A DNA stretch of 64,000 bases from Rhodoferax lacus (lineage in GTDB: Bacteria > Pseudomonadota > Gammaproteobacteria > Burkholderiales > Burkholderiaceae_C). Shown in pieces: positions 17,710 through 25,712 of the stretch. Each line of letters opens with the position of its first letter. Within the stretch, counting starts at the first letter, position 1. The DNA is taken from contig NZ_QFZK01000007.1 in the NCBI RefSeq assembly GCF_003415675.1, positions 62,001-126,000 on the forward strand. Reading direction: 5' to 3'. The position numbers and the translations under genes are program-made. The notes under the pieces are model-generated. The model worked only from the letters and a program-made list of their open reading frames with translations, was not told the origin of the DNA and ran no database searches.

Positions 17710-19923
17710 ATGAATAACCCACGCTGCATGCCACCCCCATCTTCACCATCCCCGCCACCCGAACCAACCCCAGCACCCCCCACCTGGCGCAGCGCCCTGC
17801 TCTGGGCGTCCTACGCAGCGCTGGTGCTCGCCCTGGCCTGGCTGGCCGGTACCTGGATGGCGCAGCGCGAGAAGCGCGTGCAGGTGGAGGCCATTCACCG
17901 CACGATCGAAGTGCAGGCCCTGGGCCTGCGCGGCACGGTGGCGCGCTACAACCACATTCCCTTTGTCACGGCGCAGCACCCCGATGTGCAAGCCTTGTTG
18001 CGTGCGCCCAAAGACACCGTGCTGGTGAGCCGGGTGAACCGCCTGTTGCAGGAGGCCAGTGGCCGCGTGGGCTCCAACGCGCTCTACCTGATGGATGCGC
18101 GTGGCGTGACGCTGGCGGCCAGCAACTGGGAAGACGCCGACACCTTTGTCGGCCAGAGCTATGCCTTTCGCCCTTACTTCAAGGATGCGATGGACGGGCG
18201 CGATGGCTTCTTCTATGCCATCGGCAGCAACACCCGTGTCCCCGGCATGTTCATCTCGGCACCCGTGCGCGGCTACGACCGCCCACTGGGTGTCGTCGCC
18301 ATCAAGGTCAGCCTGCGTGATATCGAAGAGGCCTGGCGCCGCACCAAGGAGCCGGTGTACCTGGCTGATGCCTATGGCGTGATTTTTCTGGGCTCCATCG
18401 ACGCCTGGCAGTACAAGGCCACACGGCCCCTTTCGGCCGAGGCGCTGGCCTGGATACGCGGGAACCGCCAGTACGGCGACCGTCTCAACTTTGAGCCCCC
18501 GGCCTGGCAACAAAGCCGCGAGGCCGATGAGGGCAGTTTCGAGACGCACGCGGTGATAGACCAGCGCGCGCAGCAGCTGTTGTCGCTGGAGGAAGACCTG
18601 CCGGAGTTCGGCTGGAAGCTGGTGGTGATGACCGACCTCGCACCCGTGACCTGGGCCCGGCGCACCGGCCAAGTCCTCACCGTGCTGCTGGTCCTGGTGC
18701 TGCTCTTGGCCTACAAGGTCTGGCAGCAGCGCGAGCGCCGCTATGCCGAGCTGCACCGCCACCGCAGCGAGCTGGAAGTTCGTGTGCAGGAGCGCACCGC
18801 CGAGTTGCAGGAGGCTCACGCTTTTCGCAAGGCCATGGGCGACTCGCTGGTGGTGGGCATGCGCGCGCGTGATTTGCAGGGCCGCATCATCTACGCCAAT
18901 CCGGCCCTGTGCGATATCACCGGCTACTCCGCAGAGGAGCTGGTGGGCCAGCTGCCACCCTATCCCTACTGGCACCCCGAGGACATGGAGAAGCACTGGC
19001 AGGACAACGAGGCCGTGCTCAGCGGCAAGACCGGCATGCACGGCTTTGAGTCGCGCATACGCCACCGCGACGGCCACGATGTGCACACCATGATTTACTC
19101 GGCCGCGCTGATTGACGGACGCGGCCAGCACAGCGGCTGGATGAGCTCGGTGGTGGACATCAGCGAGCAAAAACGCCTGGAGGAACAGCAGCGCCTGCAG
19201 GCCGCCAGCATGCAGCGCACCGGCCGCCTGGCAACCCTGGGCGAGATGGCCTCCACCCTGGCCCACGAGCTGGGCCAGCCGCTGATGGCGCTGGTGAGCT
19301 TTTCTGGCGCGGCCAAGGCCTTTGCCGAGCGCGAGCAGCGCGAGCCCCTGCGTGAGACGCTGGCCGACATCAGCACCCAGGCCCACCGCGCGGCCGACAT
19401 CGTCAGCCGCATCCGCGGCTTTGTGCGCCTGCAGACCAGCGGCTTTGAGGACTGCACGGTGAACGCCATGGTGGCCAATGTGCTGGCCCTGCTGCGCCCC
19501 GAAATCCGCCAGCAGCAGGCGCGTGTGACCACGCAGCTGGCCGAGGGCCTGCCCACCCTCCAGGCGGACCGTCTGTTGATGGAGCAGGTGGTGCTCAACC
19601 TGCTGCTCAACGCCTTGCAGGCCATGCAGGGCGTGCCGCCTGCCGACAAGGTGCTGCACGTGGAGACAGGTATGGATGCAGGTGCCCAAGACGGCATGGT
19701 GTTCATCCGCGTGACGGACCGCGGCCCCGGCATTGCCCCGGCCGTGCAGGCCCAGCTGTTTGAGCCCTTCTTCACCACCAAGCCCGAAGGCCTGGGGCTG
19801 GGCCTGAACATCTGCCGCACCACCGTAGAGGCGCACCGCGGCCGACTGCTGTGGCACAACCATGCCGAGGGCGGTGCCGTGTTTACCGTCTACCTTCCCA
19901 TTTCAACTTCCACCTCCACCTGA
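17710..19923 (+). CDS. DctB-like sensor histidine kinase with PAS domain
   Basis: A 737-residue membrane kinase. A proline-rich start is followed by a helix (about 27-48), a periplasmic double-Cache sensor of about 270 residues (ASNWEDADTFVGQSYAFRPY is typical of DctB), a second helix near 320-340, a PAS domain (about 375-490), and HisKA with the phospho-His519 in STLAHELGQPLMAL. The ATPase domain shows N, G1 (DRGPGI) and G2 (GLGLGL) boxes. Family members sense C4-dicarboxylates. The partner response regulator begins 10 bp later; the SulP gene lies upstream. Confidence 0.93.
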   Translation: MNNPRCMPPPSSPSPPPEPTPAPPTWRSALLWASYAALVLALAWLAGTWMAQREKRVQVEAIHRTIEVQALGLRGTVARYNHIPFVTAQHPDVQALLRAPKDTVLVSRVNRLLQEASGRVGSNALYLMDARGVTLAASNWEDADTFVGQSYAFRPYFKDAMDGRDGFFYAIGSNTRVPGMFISAPVRGYDRPLGVVAIKVSLRDIEEAWRRTKEPVYLADAYGVIFLGSIDAWQYKATRPLSAEALAWIRGNRQYGDRLNFEPPAWQQSREADEGSFETHAVIDQRAQQLLSLEEDLPEFGWKLVVMTDLAPVTWARRTGQVLTVLLVLVLLLAYKVWQQRERRYAELHRHRSELEVRVQERTAELQEAHAFRKAMGDSLVVGMRARDLQGRIIYANPALCDITGYSAEELVGQLPPYPYWHPEDMEKHWQDNEAVLSGKTGMHGFESRIRHRDGHDVHTMIYSAALIDGRGQHSGWMSSVVDISEQKRLEEQQRLQAASMQRTGRLATLGEMASTLAHELGQPLMALVSFSGAAKAFAEREQREPLRETLADISTQAHRAADIVSRIRGFVRLQTSGFEDCTVNAMVANVLALLRPEIRQQQARVTTQLAEGLPTLQADRLLMEQVVLNLLLNALQAMQGVPPADKVLHVETGMDAGAQDGMVFIRVTDRGPGIAPAVQAQLFEPFFTTKPEGLGLGLNICRTTVEAHRGRLLWHNHAEGGAVFTVYLPISTSTST

Positions 19924-19933
19924 GGCCCGCGCC

Positions 19934-20572
19934 ATGCAGAACGAGCTGCTCCACATCTACATCGTTGATGACGACGAGGCCGTGCGCCGCTCACTCGGCA
20001 GCCTGCTGCTGTCGCGCCTGAGCGACTGCAGCGTCAAGACCTTTGACAGTGGCGAATCCTTTCTGGCCGGTGCGCAGCTCGACGCCAACGGCGTGCTGGT
20101 GCTGGACCTGCGCATGCAGGGCCTCAGCGGCCTGGATGTGTTCCAGCAACTGCAGCAACGCCAGAGCCCGCTGGTGGTGGTGTTCCTGTCGGGCCACGGC
20201 GACATCCCGGTGGCCGTGCGCGCCATGCAGCAGGGCGCGGTGAGCTGGCTGGAAAAACCCTGCAGTGATGACAAGTTGATGGAGACCATAGCGCGCGCCA
20301 AAGCACAGGCCGCCAGCATCGCCGTGGCGCGCCGCGCGCGCCTGCAGGCGCAGCAGCTCTGGGCCAAAGTCACTGCACGCGAAAAGCAGGTGGCCCCCCT
20401 GGTGGCGCAAGGTTTGTCCAGCAAGGAGTGCGCCCAGCGCCTCACGCAGGAAGACCCGGACAACCCCATCGACTACCGCACCGTGGAAGCCCACCGCGCC
20501 AAGATTTTTGCCAAACTGGAGCTGGCCAACAGCAATGCGCTGCAGGTGTTTTTGCGGGACAACGGTTTGTGA
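19934..20572 (+). CDS. FixJ/DctR-like response regulator
   Basis: A 212-residue regulator starting at the ATG at 19934. The receiver domain has Asp-Asp-Asp near residue 12 and phosphoacceptor Asp58 in VLVLDLRMQGLSG. The LuxR-type helix-turn-helix (TAREKQVAPLVAQGLSSKEC, then YRTVEAHRAKIF) carries about eight extra residues (QEDPDNPI) between the two helices, which is unusual. The promoter it acts on is not visible, since sulP, the likely target, lies upstream in the same run. A degenerate copy of its last 13 codons occurs at 23062. Confidence 0.92.
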   Translation: MQNELLHIYIVDDDEAVRRSLGSLLLSRLSDCSVKTFDSGESFLAGAQLDANGVLVLDLRMQGLSGLDVFQQLQQRQSPLVVVFLSGHGDIPVAVRAMQQGAVSWLEKPCSDDKLMETIARAKAQAASIAVARRARLQAQQLWAKVTAREKQVAPLVAQGLSSKECAQRLTQEDPDNPIDYRTVEAHRAKIFAKLELANSNALQVFLRDNGL

Positions 20573-20603
20573 ATGTCAGCAGCTGATTGTGTGGAGATTT
20601 GCC

Positions 20604-20726
20604 ATGGCGACGAAACGTGAATTCAAAAGTGATGCCTTCGCGGCCAGCCACGCTTTGGCTAGGGCACCCAGCGACCTGGCTCTTGTGGTGTCGTCCCCCT
20701 GGATGGGGTATTGGTGTGTCCGCTAG
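20604..20726 (+). pseudogene. Possible remnant of a HigA-like antitoxin gene
   Basis: A 40-codon reading frame begins MATKREFKSDAFAASHALAR, which resembles the start of small XRE/HigA-type antitoxins (KREFKSDAFEAIH pattern), then turns into unrelated residues and stops. No helix-turn-helix follows and no toxin gene is adjacent. I read it as a truncated relic lying just behind the response regulator gene. The resemblance covers only about 15 residues. Confidence 0.35.
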
Positions 20727-20747
20727 CACCAACTGCCGGCGTGAACG

Positions 20748-21056
20748 TCAATCAAACAGCTCTTGCCATACCGACTTCTTGCGCACATAACCCTGGCTGT
20801 GATGGCCATGTTTGTTGTCGTGGCCATGCCGCTGATCGTAGTAGGGCGGCGGTGCCTGCACGGGCTGCATGGGTGCTGTAGCCTGTGGCGTGGCCAGATT
20901 GGCCGCGGGTGCCGCATCGCGCGTGCTGCGCTCAATGATCTTGTCGAGTTCACCGCGGTCCAGCCAGACGCCACGGCACTGCGGGCAGTAATCAATTTCG
21001 ATTCCTTGACGCTCGCTCATCAGCAGGTCGGGCGTGGCGCATACGGGGCATTTCAT
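20748..21056 (-). CDS. TFIIB-type zinc-ribbon protein
   Basis: A 102-residue protein starting at the ATG at 21056 with AAGGA upstream. The N-terminal 45 residues hold a zinc ribbon with two Cys pairs (MKCPVCATPDLL and IDYCPQCRGVWLDRGELDKI), as in the widespread zf-TFIIB family. A Pro/Ala/Gln linker and a His-rich patch (RHGHDNKHGHH) follow, then a basic KKSVWQELFD tail. The biochemical role of the family is unknown. It is divergent from a ZIP-type metal transporter, and the His cluster would also suit zinc, so a zinc-related pairing is plausible. Confidence 0.88.
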   Translation of the reverse strand: MKCPVCATPDLLMSERQGIEIDYCPQCRGVWLDRGELDKIIERSTRDAAPAANLATPQATAPMQPVQAPPPYYDQRHGHDNKHGHHSQGYVRKKSVWQELFD

Positions 21057-21148
21057 GGAAATCCTTAAGCCTGTAAAAAGGTGGCTTGCATAGGATGCAA
21101 GCCCAACCACGCGATTGTTGTAGTGGATTGTTAACCCGGACTTAATGC

Positions 21149-21868
21149 ATGACGACACACGACTTTTTGATCATGGCCATACCTGCTGTGGTGGCCTTGT
21201 TGGGCGGGGTTCTTGCCGCGGTCTGGACGCCCGGGCACCAGGCACGCAGTCTGATCCAGCACTTTGCGGCCGGCGTGGTGCTGGCCGCTCTGGCGGTGGA
21301 GTTGCTGCCGGAAATTGAACGCGAACATGCCCCCAGTCTGGTGCTGATTGCCTGCTTTGCTCTGGGCAGTCTGTTCATGTACGGCATCAAGCTCTGGACC
21401 CTGCGCATGGAACATCAGGCCACCCTGTCTGGTGCCGCTGCGGGCATGGGCAGCGGCTTGCTGCTGGCCACTTCTATTGACGTGGCCACCGACGGCTTCA
21501 TCATTGGGGCCGGCTTTGCTGCGGGTGGACAAACCGGCACCATCCTGGCGCTGGGCCTGTCGGTGGAGCTGCTGTTTCTGGGCCTGGCCCTGGCCTCCAG
21601 CGCCACTTCGGGGCGGCGCATCATTGCGCTCTCAGGTGCGCTGGGCCTCACCGTGCTGCTGTTCTCGGTGCTGGGCAGTGTGCTGCTCACCGGGGCCTCG
21701 CATGCGGTGATTGGTGGCACCCTGGCCTTCAGTGCGGCGGCCCTGCTGTACCTGGTGACCGAAGAACTGCTGATCGAGGCCCACGAGGTGGAAGAAAAGC
21801 CGGTCTCCACCCTGGTGCTGTTTGGCGGCTTTCTGGCCTTCTGGAGTATCCAGCTGATTGGCCGTTGA
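21149..21868 (+). CDS. ZIP family metal transporter
   Basis: A 239-residue polytopic protein with about eight helices. The ZIP-like metal site appears as SIDVATDGFIIGAG in helix 4 and VTEELLIEAHEVEE near the C-terminus. The usual His of HNxPEG is replaced by DVATDG, so metal preference may differ from classical zinc importers. It is divergent from the zinc-ribbon gene with a gap of 92 bp. The family call is reasonable; metal and direction of transport are unknown. Confidence 0.75.
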   Translation: MTTHDFLIMAIPAVVALLGGVLAAVWTPGHQARSLIQHFAAGVVLAALAVELLPEIEREHAPSLVLIACFALGSLFMYGIKLWTLRMEHQATLSGAAAGMGSGLLLATSIDVATDGFIIGAGFAAGGQTGTILALGLSVELLFLGLALASSATSGRRIIALSGALGLTVLLFSVLGSVLLTGASHAVIGGTLAFSAAALLYLVTEELLIEAHEVEEKPVSTLVLFGGFLAFWSIQLIGR

Positions 21869-22422
21869 GCCGTGCATTTCAAATGCTTGCCGAACAACAC
21901 GCCACCACCTGAACGGCCAAGGCCATGACGCATAGAGGGCAGTTACAGCCAACATTGCCTGCCCATTGCTGGTACCGACAACACGTACCTTCGGGCCCGC
22001 ACGAAGTTCAGCCAATGCCCCGAAAAACGTACTCCATCGCTGATAGAAAAAACCAGTTCGGGAGAGCGAAATGCGCGAGCCGAAACGCCGGGCCCGGTAC
22101 ACACTGGGAATCCAAGCGGGAAGCCCCAAGGCTGCTCAAGGGCGACCAGGGGGGCCCGGCGCAAATGCAACTGGCCGGGTTACGCGCTGAGCATGCGCGC
22201 CTGAGAACGCAGCGTCCGGCACATGCATACTGCGAGGCCCATCCCCTTGACGTCATCGAAGTGGCTGTGGTGCAGTCGTGCTACACGACAACTCCGGGGT
22301 ACTCCTTGGAAGCTACCTTTGCTGACACATTAGTCCGTCGATTGAGTCATCCGGCCAGGTTGGGGGGTCATCGGAACCACTGCGGTGTCCGTTGGATACG
22401 CCATGACTCAACAAAGGCGCAT
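21869..22422. other. 554 bp without a confident gene; possible decayed mobile DNA
   Basis: The plus-strand frame running into the downstream lipoprotein stays open here, but codon quality is poor and no ribosome site supports it. Around 22140-22220 it reads QMQLAGLRAEHARLRTQ, a pattern recalling the coiled-coil end of IS3-family OrfA, without the rest of a transposase and without terminal repeats. I see no RNA gene or terminator. Confidence 0.35.
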
Positions 22423-22920
22423 ATGTTCATAGCTATCAACGCAATGGTTGGAGCTGATATCCCAGAACCAAGGCAGCGCTTTGGCAAGCGTCGGCAGTTT
22501 TTGCTGGCGGCATCGCTGTCAACCGCCTTGCTGTTGACCGCATGCGGTGGGGGCGGCGAAGCGCGCATACCAGTCGATTTCAACATTGGTGTAACCGTGG
22601 GTGGGCAATTGCTCAGCGCGACGCCGGTGGCCCCGGGTGGCTCGCTTGCATTGGCAGTGCATGCCGGTCAGTCCGTGATACTCGATGCGGGTGAACCCGT
22701 GGTCTGGACGCTATTGGTCGGTGGTAGTCGGATTGGTAGCGGGGTGCAGATTTACTACTCAGGCATCAGTATCACCGCAACCCCACTGAACCGATCCTCT
22801 GCGGTATTGGATACGTACGCGCGCTATCCACTTTTGGCAGACGTTCCTGTCACACTGGTAGCGACGTCTACCTATGATTCGGTCCAAGTCGTAACGCTCA
22901 ATCTTCTGATTACAAACTAG
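22423..22920 (+). CDS. Predicted lipoprotein of unknown function
   Basis: About 165 residues from the ATG at 22423 (AAAGG upstream); a second ATG at 22444 is possible. A basic KRR followed by a hydrophobic stretch ends in the lipobox LLTAC and a GGGG linker, so the mature protein is probably membrane-anchored. The rest is rich in beta-prone residues (VGGQLLSATPVAPGGSLALA) like a small immunoglobulin-like or secretin-adjacent domain. I do not recognise a family. Base composition is lower in GC than its neighbours, in keeping with the patchy character of this stretch. Confidence 0.65.
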   Translation: MFIAINAMVGADIPEPRQRFGKRRQFLLAASLSTALLLTACGGGGEARIPVDFNIGVTVGGQLLSATPVAPGGSLALAVHAGQSVILDAGEPVVWTLLVGGSRIGSGVQIYYSGISITATPLNRSSAVLDTYARYPLLADVPVTLVATSTYDSVQVVTLNLLITN

Positions 22921-23061
22921 GCGCAAACCGGAACGTGTGAAGGGAACATTGCAATCGCAGCTGTGAACCCTGGCGGTTTCATTGCAGGCCCCGTTTTCCT
23001 GAGACAGGTTGACTGCTGGCTGCCAACCCGGCGTTAGCCGTTGATGTCGGTCAGGCCATGC

Positions 23062-23103
23062 AGCAAGGCGCTACAGGCATTTTTGCGGGACAAGGGTTTG
23101 TAA
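23062..23103 (+). pseudogene. Degenerate copy of the 3' end of the FixJ-like regulator gene
   Basis: This 42-bp stretch matches 36 of 42 positions of 20531-20572 and would read SKALQAFLRDKGL-stop, against SNALQVFLRDNGL-stop in the real gene. Upstream of it the match is lost. It sits in a 385-bp gap (22921-23305) in which I see no gene. It indicates a former second regulator gene or a duplication flanking the 20.6-23.1 kb stretch. Confidence 0.7.
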
Positions 23104-23305
23104 GAACTTCTGCCGCACATTGCTGCGCAAACCAGGGACTGTGCCGGCGGTCAACGCGCGGCGTTTCTAGACGGTCGCGTGGCTGAAACATGGAAGCAAG
23201 TTAAAACGTACCGAAATCTCCCCTTCAGGTGATGGCAAAAATCGGAAGGCACTGTCAAAATGCAGCGCGAATTGGTTGTGTTTGCCTGGTATGGGAGAGT
23301 CACAG

Positions 23306-23854
23306 ATGGGCATGAGCAAAAAAGACATCAAGGCCAAAGTTGTGGCAGATTTGTCGTCTGGCGCTGCAAAGTCGGAAGTGTTTTCCCGGCTTTCTGGTCA
23401 GGGAATAAAGGACAGCCAACTTGCCTATTTCATTGCTGCCTACGCAGATGCGCGGCTGTGCGACGAACATAGCCGCAAGGTGGACAACCTGGTGTTTTTG
23501 ATGGTTGCCCAGTCGCTCCTCGCGGCCATCATCGGATATGGAGTCGGTGCGCACCTGGGGCCCAACGCCAAATGGGTTGTGGGCGCGCTGTTGGCCCTGA
23601 TTCCCATCCTGTTCGCTTGGGGCTTTTACAAGCACTACGTCGGTATGTACAACGGGTACATTTTTCTTGCAATCATTCAATTGCCACAATCGCTTAAAGG
23701 TTTCATGGCAACTCCGATAGCGTCTTCTGTCGGCATTGCAATTGGAGCGGGCGTCCTGGCCTATGTTTGGTATGTGCGCGGGAAGATATTTCCAGACTTT
23801 GCCTTCTTTTCACCCAGGAAGATCAAGGGCAAGTATGTATTCAGTTGCAATTAA
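23306..23854 (+). CDS. Multi-pass membrane protein of unknown function
   Basis: About 182 residues from the ATG at 23306, with GGGAG 8 bp upstream; an ATG at 23312 is also possible. The first 60 residues are a soluble helical part (KKDIKAKVVADLSSGAAKSE, probably helix-turn-helix-like), followed by four hydrophobic helices between about 65 and 165 and a C-terminal PRKIKGKYVFS tail. I recognise no named family. The next small gene begins 10 bp after its stop. Confidence 0.75.
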   Translation: MGMSKKDIKAKVVADLSSGAAKSEVFSRLSGQGIKDSQLAYFIAAYADARLCDEHSRKVDNLVFLMVAQSLLAAIIGYGVGAHLGPNAKWVVGALLALIPILFAWGFYKHYVGMYNGYIFLAIIQLPQSLKGFMATPIASSVGIAIGAGVLAYVWYVRGKIFPDFAFFSPRKIKGKYVFSCN

Positions 23855-23864
23855 AGAGGCCCTT

Positions 23865-24074
23865 GTGAATCCATCCCCTGCCCATGCCGAACTCCTCGCC
23901 GCCTTTAGAAGGGCAGAGGCCGATGCTGCCCACAAGTCCGGCTTGATTCAGGGGCTTGCCAAAAAGGGACCCAAGGCCATTCAGGCGGCCACTGAGACTG
24001 CGGCGAAGGCAGCAAAACGCAGGGATTCGTATGCAAGAAAGCTGAAGGACCTGGGAGTGGACCCTTCGGTTTGA
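23865..24074 (+). CDS. Small hypothetical protein, Ala/Lys-rich
   Basis: A 69-residue protein. I prefer the GTG at 23865 because AAAGAGG stands about 6 bp upstream; an ATG at 23835 would overlap the preceding gene by 20 bp. The sequence is mostly helical and charged (LLAAFRRAEADAAHKSGL, then KAAKRRDSYARKLKDLGVDP). No family is recognised. It converges with speD, ending 20 bp from it. Confidence 0.55.
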   Translation: MNPSPAHAELLAAFRRAEADAAHKSGLIQGLAKKGPKAIQAATETAAKAAKRRDSYARKLKDLGVDPSV

Positions 24075-24094
24075 AAGGGTGTGGCCCAAAGCAA

Positions 24095-24466
24095 CTACAG
24101 CCCCCGCACCAACCCATTCACACTGCACCTGTCCGGTTTGAAAAGCGCCTGCAGCGCCCCCATCAGCGCATGCGCCTTGGCCGAATGGTCGCCACCAAAA
24201 TTGCAGACATACACATCCAGCGTCACCGCCGACGTTTCGGGCCAGGTGTGCACGCACAGGTGCGACTCGGCCAGCAGCACGGTGGCGGTCACGCCGCCGG
24301 GGCCGTGCGCGGTGGCGGGGAAGGTGTGAAAGAGGTTCGCCACGGCCTGCAAGCCTGAGTCGGCCACGGCCTGCACGCACTGCGCGCCCAGCAGTTCTGC
24401 ATCGGTCAGCAGCGTTGGCGCACAGGCGCAGCCGTAGAGGTCAGCCGTGAGGTGCAGTCCGTGCAT
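24095..24466 (-). CDS. speD: S-adenosylmethionine decarboxylase proenzyme
   Basis: A 123-residue class 1B SpeD, the short prokaryotic type. It cleaves itself to create a pyruvoyl group and decarboxylates AdoMet for spermidine synthesis. The processing site is Glu67-Ser68-His69 in LLAESHLCVHTWPE, with Ser68 becoming the pyruvoyl residue. The start ATG at 24466 gives the usual HGLHLTADLYGC opening. It follows the OYE-type flavoenzyme gene after 14 bp, so both may be in one transcript. Its aminopropyltransferase partner may be the protein encoded at 3192 or another gene outside the window. Confidence 0.93.
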   Translation of the reverse strand: MHGLHLTADLYGCACAPTLLTDAELLGAQCVQAVADSGLQAVANLFHTFPATAHGPGGVTATVLLAESHLCVHTWPETSAVTLDVYVCNFGGDHSAKAHALMGALQALFKPDRCSVNGLVRGL

Positions 24467-24480
24467 GGCGATCTTGCGCG

Positions 24481-25602
24481 TTAGCGCCCGCCCACCGCCA
24501 CTTTGCCAAACGCGGCCTGCGCCTCGCGCGGCAGGCAGCGCCAGTACACGGGGTTGGCTTCTACCGTGCCGCCTAATGCGGCAGCGGCCTGCCAGCCCCA
24601 ACGCGGCTGGTACAAAAAGGCGCGGGCCAGGGCGACCAAGTCGGCCTCACCGGATTGCAGAATCGCCTCGGCCTGTTGAGCGTCGGTGATCAGGCCCACG
24701 GCCGTGGTGGCCATGCCAGTGGCCGCACGAATCTGTTGGGCAAACGGCACCTGGTAGTTGGGTCCCAGGGCAATCTTTTGCTGCGGTGAGACGCCGCCAC
24801 TGGAGACGTGTATGAAGTCGCAGCCCAGGGCCTTGAGGGCTTTAGCAAACACCGTGCTCTGCGCGATGTCCAGGCCACCCTCCACCCAGTCCGAGGCCGA
24901 CACGCGCATGCCCAGCACACCCTTGTAGGCGGCGCGCATGGCGGCAAACACTTCCAGCGGATAGCGCATGCGGTTCTCCAGGCTGCCGCCATAGGCATCG
25001 GTGCGCTGGTTCGACAGCGGCGACAAGAACTCGTGCAGCAAATAGCCGTGGGCGCCATGCAGCTCGATGGCATCAATGCCCATGGCATCCGCGCGCACAG
25101 CGGCCTTCACAAAGGCTTCGCGCACGCGCGCCAGCTCAGAAGCATCCATGGCGATGGGCAGTGCCTCACCCGGCAGCTGCGCCAGGGCCGAGGGGCCATA
25201 GGGCTGCCAGCCGCCATGTGCAGCATCCAGCAGTTGGCCGCCTTGCCAGGGCAGGGCGCTCGACGCCTTGCGCCCGGCATGCGCCAGCTGGATGCACACA
25301 GCAGTGTGGGGTGCGAGCTTGCGCGCACGCTGCAGCGTGCTGGCCAGCTTGTCTTCGGTGCGTGCGTCCCACAGGCCCAGGCAACCCGGGGTGATGCGGC
25401 CTTCGGGCAGCACGGCGGTGGCCTCGATGGTGAACATCGCCGCGCCGCTGTTGAGCAGGTTGCCCCAGTGCATCAAATGCCAGTCGGTGGCCTCGCCGTT
25501 GACGGCAGAGTACTGGCACATGGGTGCCACCACGATGCGGTTGGGAAGGGTGAGTCTGCCGCGCGGTGCGGGCAGGGTCAGGGGGGTAAAAAGCAGGCTC
25601 AT
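24481..25602 (-). CDS. NADH:flavin oxidoreductase, old yellow enzyme family
   Basis: A 373-residue FMN enzyme from the ATG at 25602. The TIM-barrel shows LPNRIVVAPMCQYSA at the start (YqjM-type Cys), QLAHAGRK, the catalytic/ligand segment ELHGAHGYLLHEFLSP, and LALGPNYQVPFAQQIR with the phosphate-binding part near the C-terminus. Such enzymes reduce activated alkenes with NADPH. The physiological substrate is not known. Start is likely but lacks a clear Shine-Dalgarno. Confidence 0.92.
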   Translation of the reverse strand: MSLLFTPLTLPAPRGRLTLPNRIVVAPMCQYSAVNGEATDWHLMHWGNLLNSGAAMFTIEATAVLPEGRITPGCLGLWDARTEDKLASTLQRARKLAPHTAVCIQLAHAGRKASSALPWQGGQLLDAAHGGWQPYGPSALAQLPGEALPIAMDASELARVREAFVKAAVRADAMGIDAIELHGAHGYLLHEFLSPLSNQRTDAYGGSLENRMRYPLEVFAAMRAAYKGVLGMRVSASDWVEGGLDIAQSTVFAKALKALGCDFIHVSSGGVSPQQKIALGPNYQVPFAQQIRAATGMATTAVGLITDAQQAEAILQSGEADLVALARAFLYQPRWGWQAAAALGGTVEANPVYWRCLPREAQAAFGKVAVGGR

Positions 25603-25712
25603 GGGAATAGCATAGCCTTCTGGAGCGGCATGGTTCAAAGTGCAGCCGGTGGCACCGGTAAAATGCCGAGTTCCTGTTCCCGCCATCCCCTTACTCACCG
25701 GAGCCGCCAACA

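Noticed and set aside
17743-19863. A 706-codon minus-strand frame
   Set aside because: Antisense to the histidine kinase; no domain recognisable and its composition reflects reverse codons of GC-rich DNA.
22130-22230. IS3-type transposase fragment (AGLRAEHARLRTQ)
   Set aside because: Only about 17 residues match the general coiled-coil pattern. No catalytic residues, terminal repeats or target duplications are seen, so it is mentioned only as possible debris.
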